From contig NZ_LIWB01000012.1 of NCBI RefSeq assembly GCF_001905725.1, positions 219,713 through 283,712 on the forward strand: a DNA stretch of 64,000 bases, read 5' to 3'. The notes beneath the pieces were generated by a model, which did not search any database, was not told where the DNA came from, and worked only from the letters and a program-made list of their open reading frames with translations. The position numbers were made by a program, and so were the translations under genes. The DNA is from Streptomyces sp. CB02400 (GTDB lineage Bacteria; Actinomycetota; Actinomycetes; Streptomycetales; Streptomycetaceae). Of the stretch, positions 25,203-33,127 are shown in pieces (position 1 is the stretch's first letter; each line of letters opens with the position of its first letter).

Positions 25203-26057
25203 CCGTGCGTCACTGGACCTGGGTACCGGCGCCGAGGCGGCCGCGGCGCCGGTCCCGATCGACGAAATGCTGTCGGCCACGACCTCCCTGGACCGGCTAC
25301 GGCCCGAAGAACTGGGGGCAGCCGCCGCCATGGCCTCGTGGCGAGCCCGGGAGCACCTGGCCGGCCGAGCTCTGCCGCGGCACCTCCTCGTAGGCCCGCT
25401 CGGAGAGGAGGGTGCCCGGTCGCCACTCGTCCCGGAGCCCAACGGCCGGCCCCGGTTGCCGGCATCTCCCCGCACCGGGGTCAGCGTTTCGCACAGCGGC
25501 CCGTACGCGGCAGCCGCGATCGGCATGGGTCTGGACGTCGGCGTCGACGTCCAGACTTCCCGGGTGCCGTCGTCCGGGATGCTGCGCCGCTGCTGCCTGC
25601 CCCGGACGGCGGCACAGCCGGCGAAGATGCCGCCCGACCGTGCCGCGCGAGCCTTCGCGGAGGTGTGACCGTACAGGTGTCGTGCGTGAAGGCACACGGC
25701 ACCGGGCTGTCCGGGACGCCTTGGCGGGTGCCCGCCGAACCGGACCAGCCCACCGGCGCCCGGGGGAGCCTGCGCTGGCAGCGCCTGCCTTTGCCGGCTG
25801 CGGCAAGCGCCCGGCACCCTGCGGCCCTGGCCCTGGCCCTGGCCCTCGTCTTCGGAGCACCGCCCGACGACACCCGAGCGGAGCGGAAAGCGGGCGGCCC
25901 GCCGGCCGATTCCGGCTCCGCCGCCAGTTCACCGGCCGACATCTGTCCAGGCGCAACCTGTGACAACGCGGCGGCCCAGGAGCAACCGAAGAAGAGACAC
26001 CTGGAAAGGCACGCGGACGCAGCCCGAGGGCTGGGGCGCCTACTTCGTGCCGCGTGA
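25203..26057 (+). pseudogene. Sfp-type phosphopantetheinyl transferase with one-base frameshift
   Basis: Frame 1 (25203-25668) encodes LGTGAEAAAAPVPIDEMLSA, LRPEELGAAAAMASWRAREH, LAGRALPRHLL, TGVSVSHSGPYAAAAIG and MGLDVGVDVQ, the conserved N-half of 4'-phosphopantetheinyl transferases with the metal-binding GVDVQ. It stops at TGA 25666-25668 after AFAEV. Restoring one G there (TGTGA to TGTGGA) gives EVWTVQVSCVKAHGTGLSG, the expected WxxKEA-CVKAxGTGL core, and the new frame runs to 26057 through GTPWRVPAEPDQPTG. A recent single-base deletion is the simplest reading. Such enzymes activate carrier proteins of polyketide or peptide synthases. Confidence 0.8.
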
Positions 26058-26271
26058 CGGCGAGGCCACCGCACCGGTACGCCCGCCGAGCGACGGACTG
26101 TGGGAGAAGGCGGAACGCTGGGCCGCGCGTGCTGTCCGGGAGCGGGTACCCGCGCGGTGCCCGAGGATGGGTACTGCATGAGCAGCCATGAAAGAGGCGG
26201 GCCATGAAGGAGCCCCGAAGCGGCATATCCGCCCATGGCGTGCGCGCCTGCCCGGCGAGGGGACCAGGGAT

Positions 26272-27495
26272 GTGACTGAGAGCAGCGCTGTGTCGCTGAT
26301 GCGGCTGATGCAGGCCAGTCATATGGCCACGCTCGAACAGCTTCCGGGGATGATCGCCGAGCATGCCGCCGTGGCGGGCATGCACGACGTGGCGGTCTTC
26401 GTGGTCGACATCCGGGAGACGGTGTTGCGCCGGCTCACCGGTCAGGGGCCGGACGCCGGGGGCGGCGGGCAGGAGTTCACCGTTTCGGGCAGTCTGCCCG
26501 GCCAGGCCTACCAGCGCGTGGAGCTGCTCCCCGAATCCGAACGGGACGGGGCGGGCGAGCGTCCGGGCGGGCGGCGGTGGTGGGTGGCCGTCACCGACGG
26601 GGTGGAGCGCCTGGGCGTGCTGCGGGCCGATACCGACACCGACGACGAACCCATCCGGCAAGCTCTGCGCGACCTGGCGTCGATGACGGCCCTGCTGTTG
26701 CTGAGCAAGCGGTCCTTCAGCGACTCCTACGCGCGTCTGGCGCGCACCGAGCCGATGAACGTGGCCGCGGAGATGCAGTGGAACCTCACTCCGCCGCCTG
26801 CCTACGCCGGCCACAACGCCACCGTGGGCGCGGTGGTGGAGCCCGCCTACCAGATCGGCGGGGACGTCTTCGACTACGCGGTCGTCGGCAGCATCCTCCA
26901 CCTGAGCGTCTTCGACGCCATGGGCCACGACACCACCGCCGGCATCACCGCCAACGTCGCCGTGGCCGCCTGCCGCAACGCCCGCCGGCAGGGCGCCTCG
27001 CTGGCAGAGACCAGCCGGCAGGTGGAACAGACCCTGATCGAGCAGTTCAGCACCAGCCGCTACATCACCGGCATCCTCGCCCACCTGGACATGGGGACGG
27101 GCCGACTGACGTGGATCAACCGCGGCCATCACCTGCCGATCCTGATCCGTGGCAACCGCTGGGCCACCGAACTGGCCTGCCCCCCGGCCGGCCCCATGGG
27201 CGCCGACCTAGGCCTGCCGGTCACCATGGCCACCGACCAGCTCGAACCCGGGGACCGTCTGCTGCTCTACACCGACGGCATCGTCGAAGCCCGCGACAGG
27301 TGTGGAACGGAGTTCGGCCGGGACCGGTTCGTCGACTTCATCCTGCGTCACCACTCCGGCCGGCACACCCTGCACGAGACCCTGCGCCGGCTGATGGCCG
27401 CCGTCATGGAACACCACGACGGCAAGCTCGACGACGACGCCACCGTCCTGCTCACCGAGTGGCGCGGCGGCCACCAGCAGGAGCTGACGCCGTGA
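26272..27495 (+). CDS. SpoIIE/PP2C-family serine phosphatase (RsbU-like)
   Basis: 407 residues from GTG at 26272 with GAGGGGA upstream; an in-frame ATG at 26188 would add 28 residues. Residues 1-175 are a GAF-like sensor region, probably binding a small ligand. The phosphatase domain follows: VEPAYQIGGDVFDYAV, LHLSVFDAMGHDTTAGITAN, RLTWINRGHHLPILI, DRLLLYTDGIVEARD and DDDATVLL, with the metal-binding Asp residues in place. It probably dephosphorylates an anti-sigma-factor antagonist. The STAS gene 28 bases downstream is the obvious substrate, giving a stress-sigma control pair. Confidence 0.92.
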   Translation: MTESSAVSLMRLMQASHMATLEQLPGMIAEHAAVAGMHDVAVFVVDIRETVLRRLTGQGPDAGGGGQEFTVSGSLPGQAYQRVELLPESERDGAGERPGGRRWWVAVTDGVERLGVLRADTDTDDEPIRQALRDLASMTALLLLSKRSFSDSYARLARTEPMNVAAEMQWNLTPPPAYAGHNATVGAVVEPAYQIGGDVFDYAVVGSILHLSVFDAMGHDTTAGITANVAVAACRNARRQGASLAETSRQVEQTLIEQFSTSRYITGILAHLDMGTGRLTWINRGHHLPILIRGNRWATELACPPAGPMGADLGLPVTMATDQLEPGDRLLLYTDGIVEARDRCGTEFGRDRFVDFILRHHSGRHTLHETLRRLMAAVMEHHDGKLDDDATVLLTEWRGGHQQELTP

Positions 27496-27523
27496 ACCGC
27501 GGTCCACGTGGAAAGAAGCGGCT

Positions 27524-27895
27524 ATGAGCACCGACCGACCCGCCCCCGGCGATCAGCGGGACGTCCTCCAGGTGTATGTCCGCCCCCTGGGTGCCGGCCG
27601 ACACCTCGTCACGGCCGAAGGTGCCCTGGATCTGCACACTGCCTCGCGACTCGCCGACGTCTTGCAGCCACTGCTGCTCACCAGCGGCCGGAGCGTGCTG
27701 GTGGACCTGTCCGGTGTCGCCTTTCTGGATTCCACCGGGCTCACCTGCCTGATCGCGGCCTACCGCACAGCCAGAAACACCGGCGCCCGGCTGGCGCTGA
27801 TCGCACCCGGCGAACGCGTACGCCGCATGCTGGTGCTGACCGGCACAGACCAGGTACTGCCCAGCTATGCCACCGTGGACTCCGTCCCCGACTGA
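27524..27895 (+). CDS. STAS-domain anti-sigma factor antagonist
   Basis: 123 residues, nearly all STAS domain. VLVDLSGVAFLDSTGLTCLI holds the conserved phosphorylation site (Ser in DSTGL). Unphosphorylated STAS proteins sequester HATPase anti-sigma factors and free a sigma factor. The phosphatase gene just upstream, on the same strand, would reactivate it. The matching kinase/anti-sigma HATPase is not adjacent, but a HATPase gene lies 2.6 kb downstream beyond mobile debris and a peptidase gene. The RBS is weak (GAAAGAAG). Confidence 0.92.
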   Translation: MSTDRPAPGDQRDVLQVYVRPLGAGRHLVTAEGALDLHTASRLADVLQPLLLTSGRSVLVDLSGVAFLDSTGLTCLIAAYRTARNTGARLALIAPGERVRRMLVLTGTDQVLPSYATVDSVPD

Positions 27896-27999
27896 CCGCC
27901 CGCCCGCACTGTCGGGGCACTGATGACCGCAGCCGGCGCTGTCACGTCGACTGAGAGGGCGCGATGATCTTTCTGGTTGATCACGGTGGGGGATCGTCC

Positions 28000-28525
28000 G
28001 TGGGGAGTACGTCGCCGTCGTACAGGGGCGCCGGTACCCGGTGGAGGTCATCTCCCATTGCGTGTGGCTGTATCACCGCTTCCCGCTGAGCTTCCGAGAG
28101 GTGGAGGGACTGATGCTCCAGCGCGGCGTCATCGCCTCCTACGAGACCGTGCGCCGTTGGCGTGCCAAGTTCGACCAGGCCTTTGCGAACGGACTGCGCC
28201 GCCATCGGCCCCGGCCCGGTGACAAGTGGCACCTGAACGAGGTCTTCGTCAGGACCAACGGCGAGCTGAAGTACTTGTGGCGGGCCGCCGACCAGGACGG
28301 CAACGTGCTCGACACCCTGCTCCGGCCCCGGAGGGACGCGAAGGCCACCAGGTGCTTCTTCCGCCGTCTGATGAAGAAGGCCCGGGCGGTACCCAGGGTG
28401 ATCGTCACGGACAAGCTCCGCTCTTACGGTGCCGCCCACCGCAAGGCCATGCCCTCCGTGGAGCACCTCTCCCACAAGGGTCTGAACAACCGGGCCGAGG
28501 ACAGCCACCAGCTCACGTGGCAACG
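28000..28525 (+). mobile_element. IS6-family transposase remnant, frameshifted and truncated
   Basis: A GTG at 28000 begins VGSTSPSYRG, the usual IS6 start, then the frame slips by one base near 28030 and continues RRYPVEVISHCVWLYHRFPL, SFREVEGLMLQRGVIASYET. The DDE core is present: DKWHLNEVFVRTNGELKYLW, VLDTLLRPRRDAKATRCFFR, PRVIVTDKLRSYGAAH and the late GLNNRAEDSHQ (Glu of the triad). Right after that the sequence changes to a Y-family polymerase piece, so the last 30 or so residues are missing. No terminal repeats were found. Dead element. Confidence 0.8.
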
Positions 28526-28755
28526 CGACCCCAGCCCGGGCGGGCCGCCGACCGGCTCGCCCCGCTGCCGGCCGAAGCCTTGCACAGCGTCGGTCCCCGC
28601 CAGACGGACACCCTCCGCGAATACGGCATCCACACCGCCGGACTTCTCGCCGCCGTATCCCCGGCCACCGTCCAGCGCCTGATCGGCGGCAAGGCCGGAC
28701 GCACCGCGTCCGACCGTGCCCGGAGCATCACCCCCCGCGCCTTCACCCGTCATGC
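28526..28755 (+). pseudogene. Fragment of a Y-family DNA polymerase
   Basis: About 75 codons encode ADRLAPLPAEALHSVGPRQT, DTLREYGIHTAGLLAAVSPA and TVQRLIGGKAGRTASDRARS. This is the thumb/helix-hairpin-helix part of actinobacterial DinB-like polymerases (VEALHGIGPRQ, LGGKAGRxxADRARGIDPR). There is no palm domain and no start. It joins directly to the truncated IS6 transposase, so the insertion or a later deletion destroyed the polymerase gene. Confidence 0.7.
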
Positions 28756-28884
28756 CCGGGACGGAGTACCGGGCACAACGGCATGGCCGCGGGCACGGCG
28801 ACGGGGATGGCGATGCGGGGCGGGTCGGCGGTCAACACCATCGGGTGCTGAGCCCCGGCCCGCCCTCCGTCCGTCCTCGGTGGG

Positions 28885-29619
28885 TCAGATGCCGCAGGTG
28901 GGAGCCGACCAGTACGGCGACGGGTCGAAGGCCACGTGGGTGTGGTCGTTGTGGCCGGGGTAGCCCGGACCGAGGATCTCCGAGAAGCCGTGCGTCCTGG
29001 ACTGCTGGGCGAGACGGCACAGGGACGGCGAGCCGACGAGGTCGGCCGCGTCGCCGTAGAGGTGGCGACTGGTGGCGGAGCCGCCGACCGCGTTGTTGCA
29101 CGCGCGGGAGCGGAAGCCGCTGGAGATGGTGATCGGGACGTCGCCGAGGGCGTGCCGCATCGCCTCCAGCTTCCACATGGTCTTGAGCGCGTTCGACTTG
29201 GCGGTGGCCGCGGAGACCGCGCCGCCGGACCAGTCGGAGTTGCACTTGTTGAGTTCGGCATAGCTGAAGTGGACGGGCGTGCAGTCGGCGTCCTGGAGAG
29301 CGTAGATCTTGCTGAAGGTCGCGGGCCCGGCGACCCCGTCCGCGCTCAGTCCGTACGCGGCCTGGAACTTCTTGACGGCGGCGGCGGTCCGCGCGCCGTA
29401 CTGACCGTCGTAGGAGAGCCGCTCGCCGGAGGTCACCCAGCCGGCGACCCGGATCTGGAGCTGGGTCACGTCGCTGCCGGAGGATCCCTGGGAGAGGGTG
29501 CGGTTCCAGGTGTAGCAGGAGTCGGCGTGCGCGGTTCCGGCGGTGGCGCCCACACCGACCACCATGAAAGACATGAGCATGACAAACGAGAGAAGCGAGC
29601 GTGACACGCGTCTGAGCAT
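28885..29619 (-). CDS. Secreted zinc D-Ala-D-Ala carboxypeptidase (M15)
   Basis: 244 residues with ATG behind GGGAGG. Residues 1-32 are a Sec signal ending in TAHA before Asp33. Residues 40-110 are a PG_binding_1 peptidoglycan-binding domain (GSSGSDVTQLQIRVAG; YDGQYGARTAAAVKKFQAAY). The M15 catalytic part has SRHLYGDAADLV (zinc His and Asp) and HNDHTHVAF (His pair). It is the same design as the classic Streptomyces albus G zinc carboxypeptidase: it cleaves the C-terminal D-Ala of cell-wall stem peptides outside the cell. Four cysteines in the mature part could form disulfides. Monocistronic. Confidence 0.93.
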   Translation of the reverse strand: MLRRVSRSLLSFVMLMSFMVVGVGATAGTAHADSCYTWNRTLSQGSSGSDVTQLQIRVAGWVTSGERLSYDGQYGARTAAAVKKFQAAYGLSADGVAGPATFSKIYALQDADCTPVHFSYAELNKCNSDWSGGAVSAATAKSNALKTMWKLEAMRHALGDVPITISSGFRSRACNNAVGGSATSRHLYGDAADLVGSPSLCRLAQQSRTHGFSEILGPGYPGHNDHTHVAFDPSPYWSAPTCGI

Positions 29620-30446
29620 CCCGGCCTCCCGACCGTTGAGTCGACAACAACCGGAGCCCAGCGTGCGGCAATGAGCTACGCGCGTCAATGGCGCCCTGGG
29701 GAAGCGAAGTCGACGTTTCCGCGTCCGGTGGGGATCACGCGTGCCATGGTGGGGAACAGCCAACTCCCTTTCCTTCGCACCGCACCTCTCGGCTCCCCGG
29801 CGAGCAGCCGTGACCGCGTACTGGAACCGGCTCGCACGGCCGGTCGCAGACCGCCTCCGACCCGGTACGGACCCGGCGAACCTCCTCCGTCCTTACGAGG
29901 CCATACGCATCCTCGGCGTCTGCAACCTGGCCGACCTGGCCGACCTGGCCGACCTGGTCCCCGAGGACCGGCCCGTCCTCCTCGCCCGGCCCACCGAGGT
30001 CATGAGCCCCGCCTTCGGCCCCGCCACCTACTTCTGCCCGCTCGAGTCGCCATGCCCGGCTCCCGAACGGCCGCACCGCCATCCCCTGTCGGCCGACCTC
30101 CGCGACGCAGAGGCCGTGCGCATCCCTTGCGACCAGGCGCCAGACGCAATCGGTCCGATCGGCATCCCGGCCAGCAATGCCGGCGTCTACCCCTGCTGTC
30201 CGTGGCCGGAAGCAGCACCCACTCACTGGAATGTCCCGGACGGCGAAGGACACCATCCGACCTGTGCACGGCGACAGCGCCGGACCGCGAGCCTCCGAGG
30301 CCCGGGGTCCGGTGGGCGCGGGAAGCGGTCAAAGGCCTGGCCCTGCCGCCGACCGCCACCCCGTCCGGCTGACACCACGGGGCGGCCGCCGCAGTACGTG
30401 CACCAGAAAATGTGCGGAATCATGAAAAAGACTGCTATCCATAATC
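29620..30446. other. Region with one doubtful open frame
   Basis: A plus-strand frame from 29741 (GTG; a second GTG at 29810 begins VTAYWNRLARPVADRLRPGT) has coding-like content up to about 30260, including VLLARPTEVMSPAFGPATYF. No domain is recognised. It holds a ninefold-base repeat CTGGCCGAC three times near 29930. The frame has no stop until 30778, deep inside the HATPase gene, so it is probably a decayed gene that reads on by chance. Confidence 0.3.
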
Positions 30447-30474
30447 TTGACCGATTCAAGAAAAGGCGTACGGT
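30447..30474 (+). promoter_or_regulatory. Probable principal-sigma promoter of the HATPase-Fur operon
   Basis: TTGACC (30447-30452) and TACGGT (30469-30474) are 16 bases apart in an unusually A/T-rich patch (30400-30480). They fit Streptomyces HrdB-type promoters. A small dyad CTTGA-CCGAT-TCAAG overlaps the -35 element and could bind a regulator. Transcription would start about 30 bases before the HATPase ATG. Confidence 0.5.
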
Positions 30475-30513
30475 CGTGAGGGAGATTGCAGTCGTCCTCG
30501 AAAGCGCGCTCTT

Positions 30514-31053
30514 ATGGATCGCACAGCTCCCCGGGAAACCCTTCCGGGTGGAACGATCGCCGATGTGGCCGTCCCCGGCCCTCAGCGACCGGCTACCGCC
30601 CCGCCGTCCGGTGTGGCGGCCGAGGCCCGCGTGGAATCGTTCGTGGGCGGGCCCTGGTCCCTGCCGTGGTCGCCGACCGCGTGCTCCTCGGCGAGAACCG
30701 TCATACGTGACGTGCTGCCGCAGTGGGGTCTGGACGACCTCGTACCGACCGCCGAGCTGCTGGTCAGCGAACTGGTGAGCAACGCACTGCGTCATGCCTC
30801 CGGCCCGCTGCGCCTCACCCTCGAGCGGGTGTCCGACCTTCGCTGTCTGGTCAGCGACGGCACCGCGGACCTTCCCCGCCCGGCCGACGCGGGCCCGGAG
30901 GACGAGTGCGGTCGCGGACTCACCCTCGTGGACACGCTGGCCGCACGGTGGGGCTGTGAGGGCGGGCCCGAAGGCAAGAGCGTGTGGTTCGAGCTCTCCG
31001 GCGATGCCTGCGCACCCGGTCTCGACGGTGACACGAAGGGCGATGCGGCATGA
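30514..31053 (+). CDS. RsbW-like HATPase (anti-sigma regulatory factor)
   Basis: 179 residues, ATG start. The first 60 residues are low-complexity Pro/Ala. The GHKL ATPase domain follows: AELLVSELVSNALRHASGPL (N box with the Mg-binding Asn) and DECGRGLTLVDTLAARWGCE (G2 region). The G1 box is short (VSDGTADLP), as in many Streptomyces single-domain HATPases. Such proteins act as anti-sigma factors or serine kinases of STAS proteins. Its stop overlaps the Fur gene start (ATGA), so it is coupled to a metal or peroxide regulator, an unusual pairing. Confidence 0.88.
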   Translation: MDRTAPRETLPGGTIADVAVPGPQRPATAPPSGVAAEARVESFVGGPWSLPWSPTACSSARTVIRDVLPQWGLDDLVPTAELLVSELVSNALRHASGPLRLTLERVSDLRCLVSDGTADLPRPADAGPEDECGRGLTLVDTLAARWGCEGGPEGKSVWFELSGDACAPGLDGDTKGDAA

Positions 31054-31508
31054 CGACGTCCGGCACGGCCGATGAACCGATGGCCCTGGCCGCCGAACGG
31101 CTGCGTACGGCGGGTATGCGAGTGACCGCTCCGCGCATGGCCGTGCTGATGGCCGTCTCCGACTCGGGCGGTCACCTCGACGCCGACACCCTGCGTGAGC
31201 GCGCTCAGCGGATCACCGGCCGCCTGTCCCTGCAGGCCACCTACAACGTGCTGCGCGCCCTCACGGACGCCGGTCTGGTCCGATCCACCCAGATCGCGGG
31301 TCACCCCACCCGCTACGAGACCGAGCGCCACGACAACCACCACCACTTCGTGTGCCGCGCCTGCGGTTCCATCCGCGACGTGGAGTGCGCGGTGGGCGCG
31401 GCACCCTGCATGGAGCCGCGGTTGCCGGAGGAATACGACACCCAGGAGGCCGCAGTCACGTTCTGGGGCCTGTGCCCCGGCTGCCGGGCCGCGGCGCCGG
31501 TCTCCTGA
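31050..31508 (+). CDS. Fur-family transcriptional regulator (PerR/CatR-like)
   Basis: 152 residues. The winged helix covers residues 10-85 (LRTAGMRVTAPRMAVLMAVS; LSLQATYNVLRALTDAGLVR). The regulatory metal site is in ERHDNHHHFVCRACGSIRDV. Structural zinc is likely held by CRAC and by CPGC near the C-terminus. The His-rich HDNHHHF fits the PerR/FurA/CatR branch that senses peroxide. FurA-type genes normally precede a catalase-peroxidase gene; here none follows. It overlaps the HATPase gene by four bases. Confidence 0.9.
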   Translation: MTTSGTADEPMALAAERLRTAGMRVTAPRMAVLMAVSDSGGHLDADTLRERAQRITGRLSLQATYNVLRALTDAGLVRSTQIAGHPTRYETERHDNHHHFVCRACGSIRDVECAVGAAPCMEPRLPEEYDTQEAAVTFWGLCPGCRAAAPVS

Positions 31509-31663
31509 CGGGGAACCCGCCCTCGTGGCCCCACGACGGGCCGGGAAGGCCCGTGAGCTGCCGTCCGGCCGCGCCGGAGAACCGTACGAGCAGCTGATCA
31601 CCGGACACGAGTACCTGCGCTGTCGCGGATCGATGCCCGCATCATCCCGATAGGATCCCTTTT

Positions 31664-32776
31664 GTGATCAGTTCAGGAAGGCTCCGGCGCCGTCCTTTTC
31701 CCCGCGGCGGCCAGCGGGAAGCCGTGCTGCTGTCACCCGTGCTCGTCACCGTCCTCATCACCGGCCTGGCGGCCTCCACACCGAGGGAGATCGCCTTCAG
31801 CCGCCTGCTGCCCGCGGCGCCCGCCCTCGCCGCCGCACTGTGGCCCGTACTCCCGACGGTCCTGCTGGGGACGTTCTGCCTGCTGGTCATGATCGGTCTC
31901 AGCTTCATCTACTCCGATCTGGGGACGCCGTACACGGCTGCCGCGATCACCGCCGTCACCTTGGCGGCCGCGTACGCGAGCCATCTGCGACTCCAGCGCG
32001 AGGAGACGCTCTTCCAGGTCCGGCTCGTCGCCGACGCGGCGCAGAAGGTGCTGCTGCGGCCGCTGCCGCACCGGGTCCAGGATGTCGAGATCGAGTCGCT
32101 GTATCTGGCGGCCCAGGAGCAGGCCCGGATCGGTGGCGACTTCTACGAGGTCGCCGACACGCCGCACGGCGTCCGGCTGCTCATCGGCGACGTGCGCGGC
32201 AAGGGCCTGTCGGCGGTGGGGGTCGCCTCCGCGGTGATCAACTGCTTCCGGGAGAACGCGTACGACCAGCCCGACCTCAGGGCCGTCATCAGCCGGCTTC
32301 AGATCACCGTTTCCCGCTACAGCGCCGCGGTCCCCGCCGATGATCAGATCGAGCACTTCGCCACCGCCCTGATCGCCGAGATCCCGCACGGTGGCGGGCA
32401 CGTCAGCATCCTGAACTGCGGGCATCCGCCACCGGTGTTCCTGCGCGGCGGGGAGATCCACGTTCTCGAGCCCACCCTCGCCTCGACCCCCCTCAACCTC
32501 TCCGCCCTCCTGGGAGACCACTACCACGTGGACACCACCGCCTTCGTCCCGGGCGACCAGATGCTGCTCTACACCGACGGCGTGACGGAGACCCGCGACC
32601 GGGCCGGCGAGTTCTTCCCGCTGGCAGCCTGGGCGCGGCAGCACCACCGGACGCCGCCCCGCGAGCTGCTGGACCGGCTCCACGCGGACCTGCTCCACTA
32701 CGCGGGCGGACGGCTCGACGACGACATCGCGGCCCTCGCCGTGCGCTACCGGCACACCGGGGCTCCGGAGCAGTAG
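31664..32776 (+). CDS. Membrane-anchored SpoIIE/PP2C phosphatase
   Basis: 370 residues from GTG at 31664. A TAGGAT hexamer ends seven bases before the start, so the mRNA is probably leaderless. Residues 20-110 hold three or four hydrophobic helices. The PP2C domain starts at about 150: EQARIGGDFYEVADTPHGVR, LLIGDVRGKGLSAVGVASAV, HVSILNCGHPPPVFLRGG, MLLYTDGVTETRDRAG and DDDIAALAV. All metal-binding aspartates are kept. This common Streptomyces architecture dephosphorylates STAS antagonists in response to an unknown membrane signal. Together with the HATPase upstream it can form a partner switch. Confidence 0.92.
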   Translation: MISSGRLRRRPFPRGGQREAVLLSPVLVTVLITGLAASTPREIAFSRLLPAAPALAAALWPVLPTVLLGTFCLLVMIGLSFIYSDLGTPYTAAAITAVTLAAAYASHLRLQREETLFQVRLVADAAQKVLLRPLPHRVQDVEIESLYLAAQEQARIGGDFYEVADTPHGVRLLIGDVRGKGLSAVGVASAVINCFRENAYDQPDLRAVISRLQITVSRYSAAVPADDQIEHFATALIAEIPHGGGHVSILNCGHPPPVFLRGGEIHVLEPTLASTPLNLSALLGDHYHVDTTAFVPGDQMLLYTDGVTETRDRAGEFFPLAAWARQHHRTPPRELLDRLHADLLHYAGGRLDDDIAALAVRYRHTGAPEQ

Positions 32777-33127
32777 CTCGATCCTCGGCAGACGCGCGGG
32801 CCCGCGTCACCCGCGGTGTCGGTGTGCAGTCATGGATTCCGGAGGGGCGGGCGGGCGAGGCCGTCGTGACCGAACCACCCGCGAAAACCGCTGGGTCGCC
32901 ACCACCTCACCTGAGGTCCACGCCCGCATCCGTCACCTCACCCTCGTCCCGCCACCCCACTACGCGGCCCGCCTCTTCGACGCGAAGGACGCCGGCGCCG
33001 GCGAGCGGAAGCTTGACCAGGGCTGCCGCGGCAGCACATCCCATGCGGCACCTCGTCGGTCACCCTGAAGGCTGCCGGATTTTCGCCGGAGCGCTCGGCC
33101 GACGAGTCGCGTGGAAGGATGTCGCCC
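32777..33127. other. Intergenic region, no supported gene
   Basis: A plus-strand frame at 32832-33068 encodes 78 residues with one coding-like stretch, RWVATTSPEVHARIRHLTLV, that I do not recognise. No terminator hairpin with a T-run was found. The purine run GGAAGG at 33113-33118 is the likely RBS of the next gene. Confidence 0.35.

Noticed and set aside
25960..26181. A 73-residue plus-strand frame containing WGAYFVPRDGEA
   Set aside because: Partly coding-like, but it overlaps the tail of the transferase pseudogene and has no recognisable domain or RBS.
29930..29960. CTGGCCGAC tandem triplicate as a functional repeat
   Set aside because: Only three copies of a GC-rich nine-base unit inside a doubtful frame; slippage is enough to explain it.
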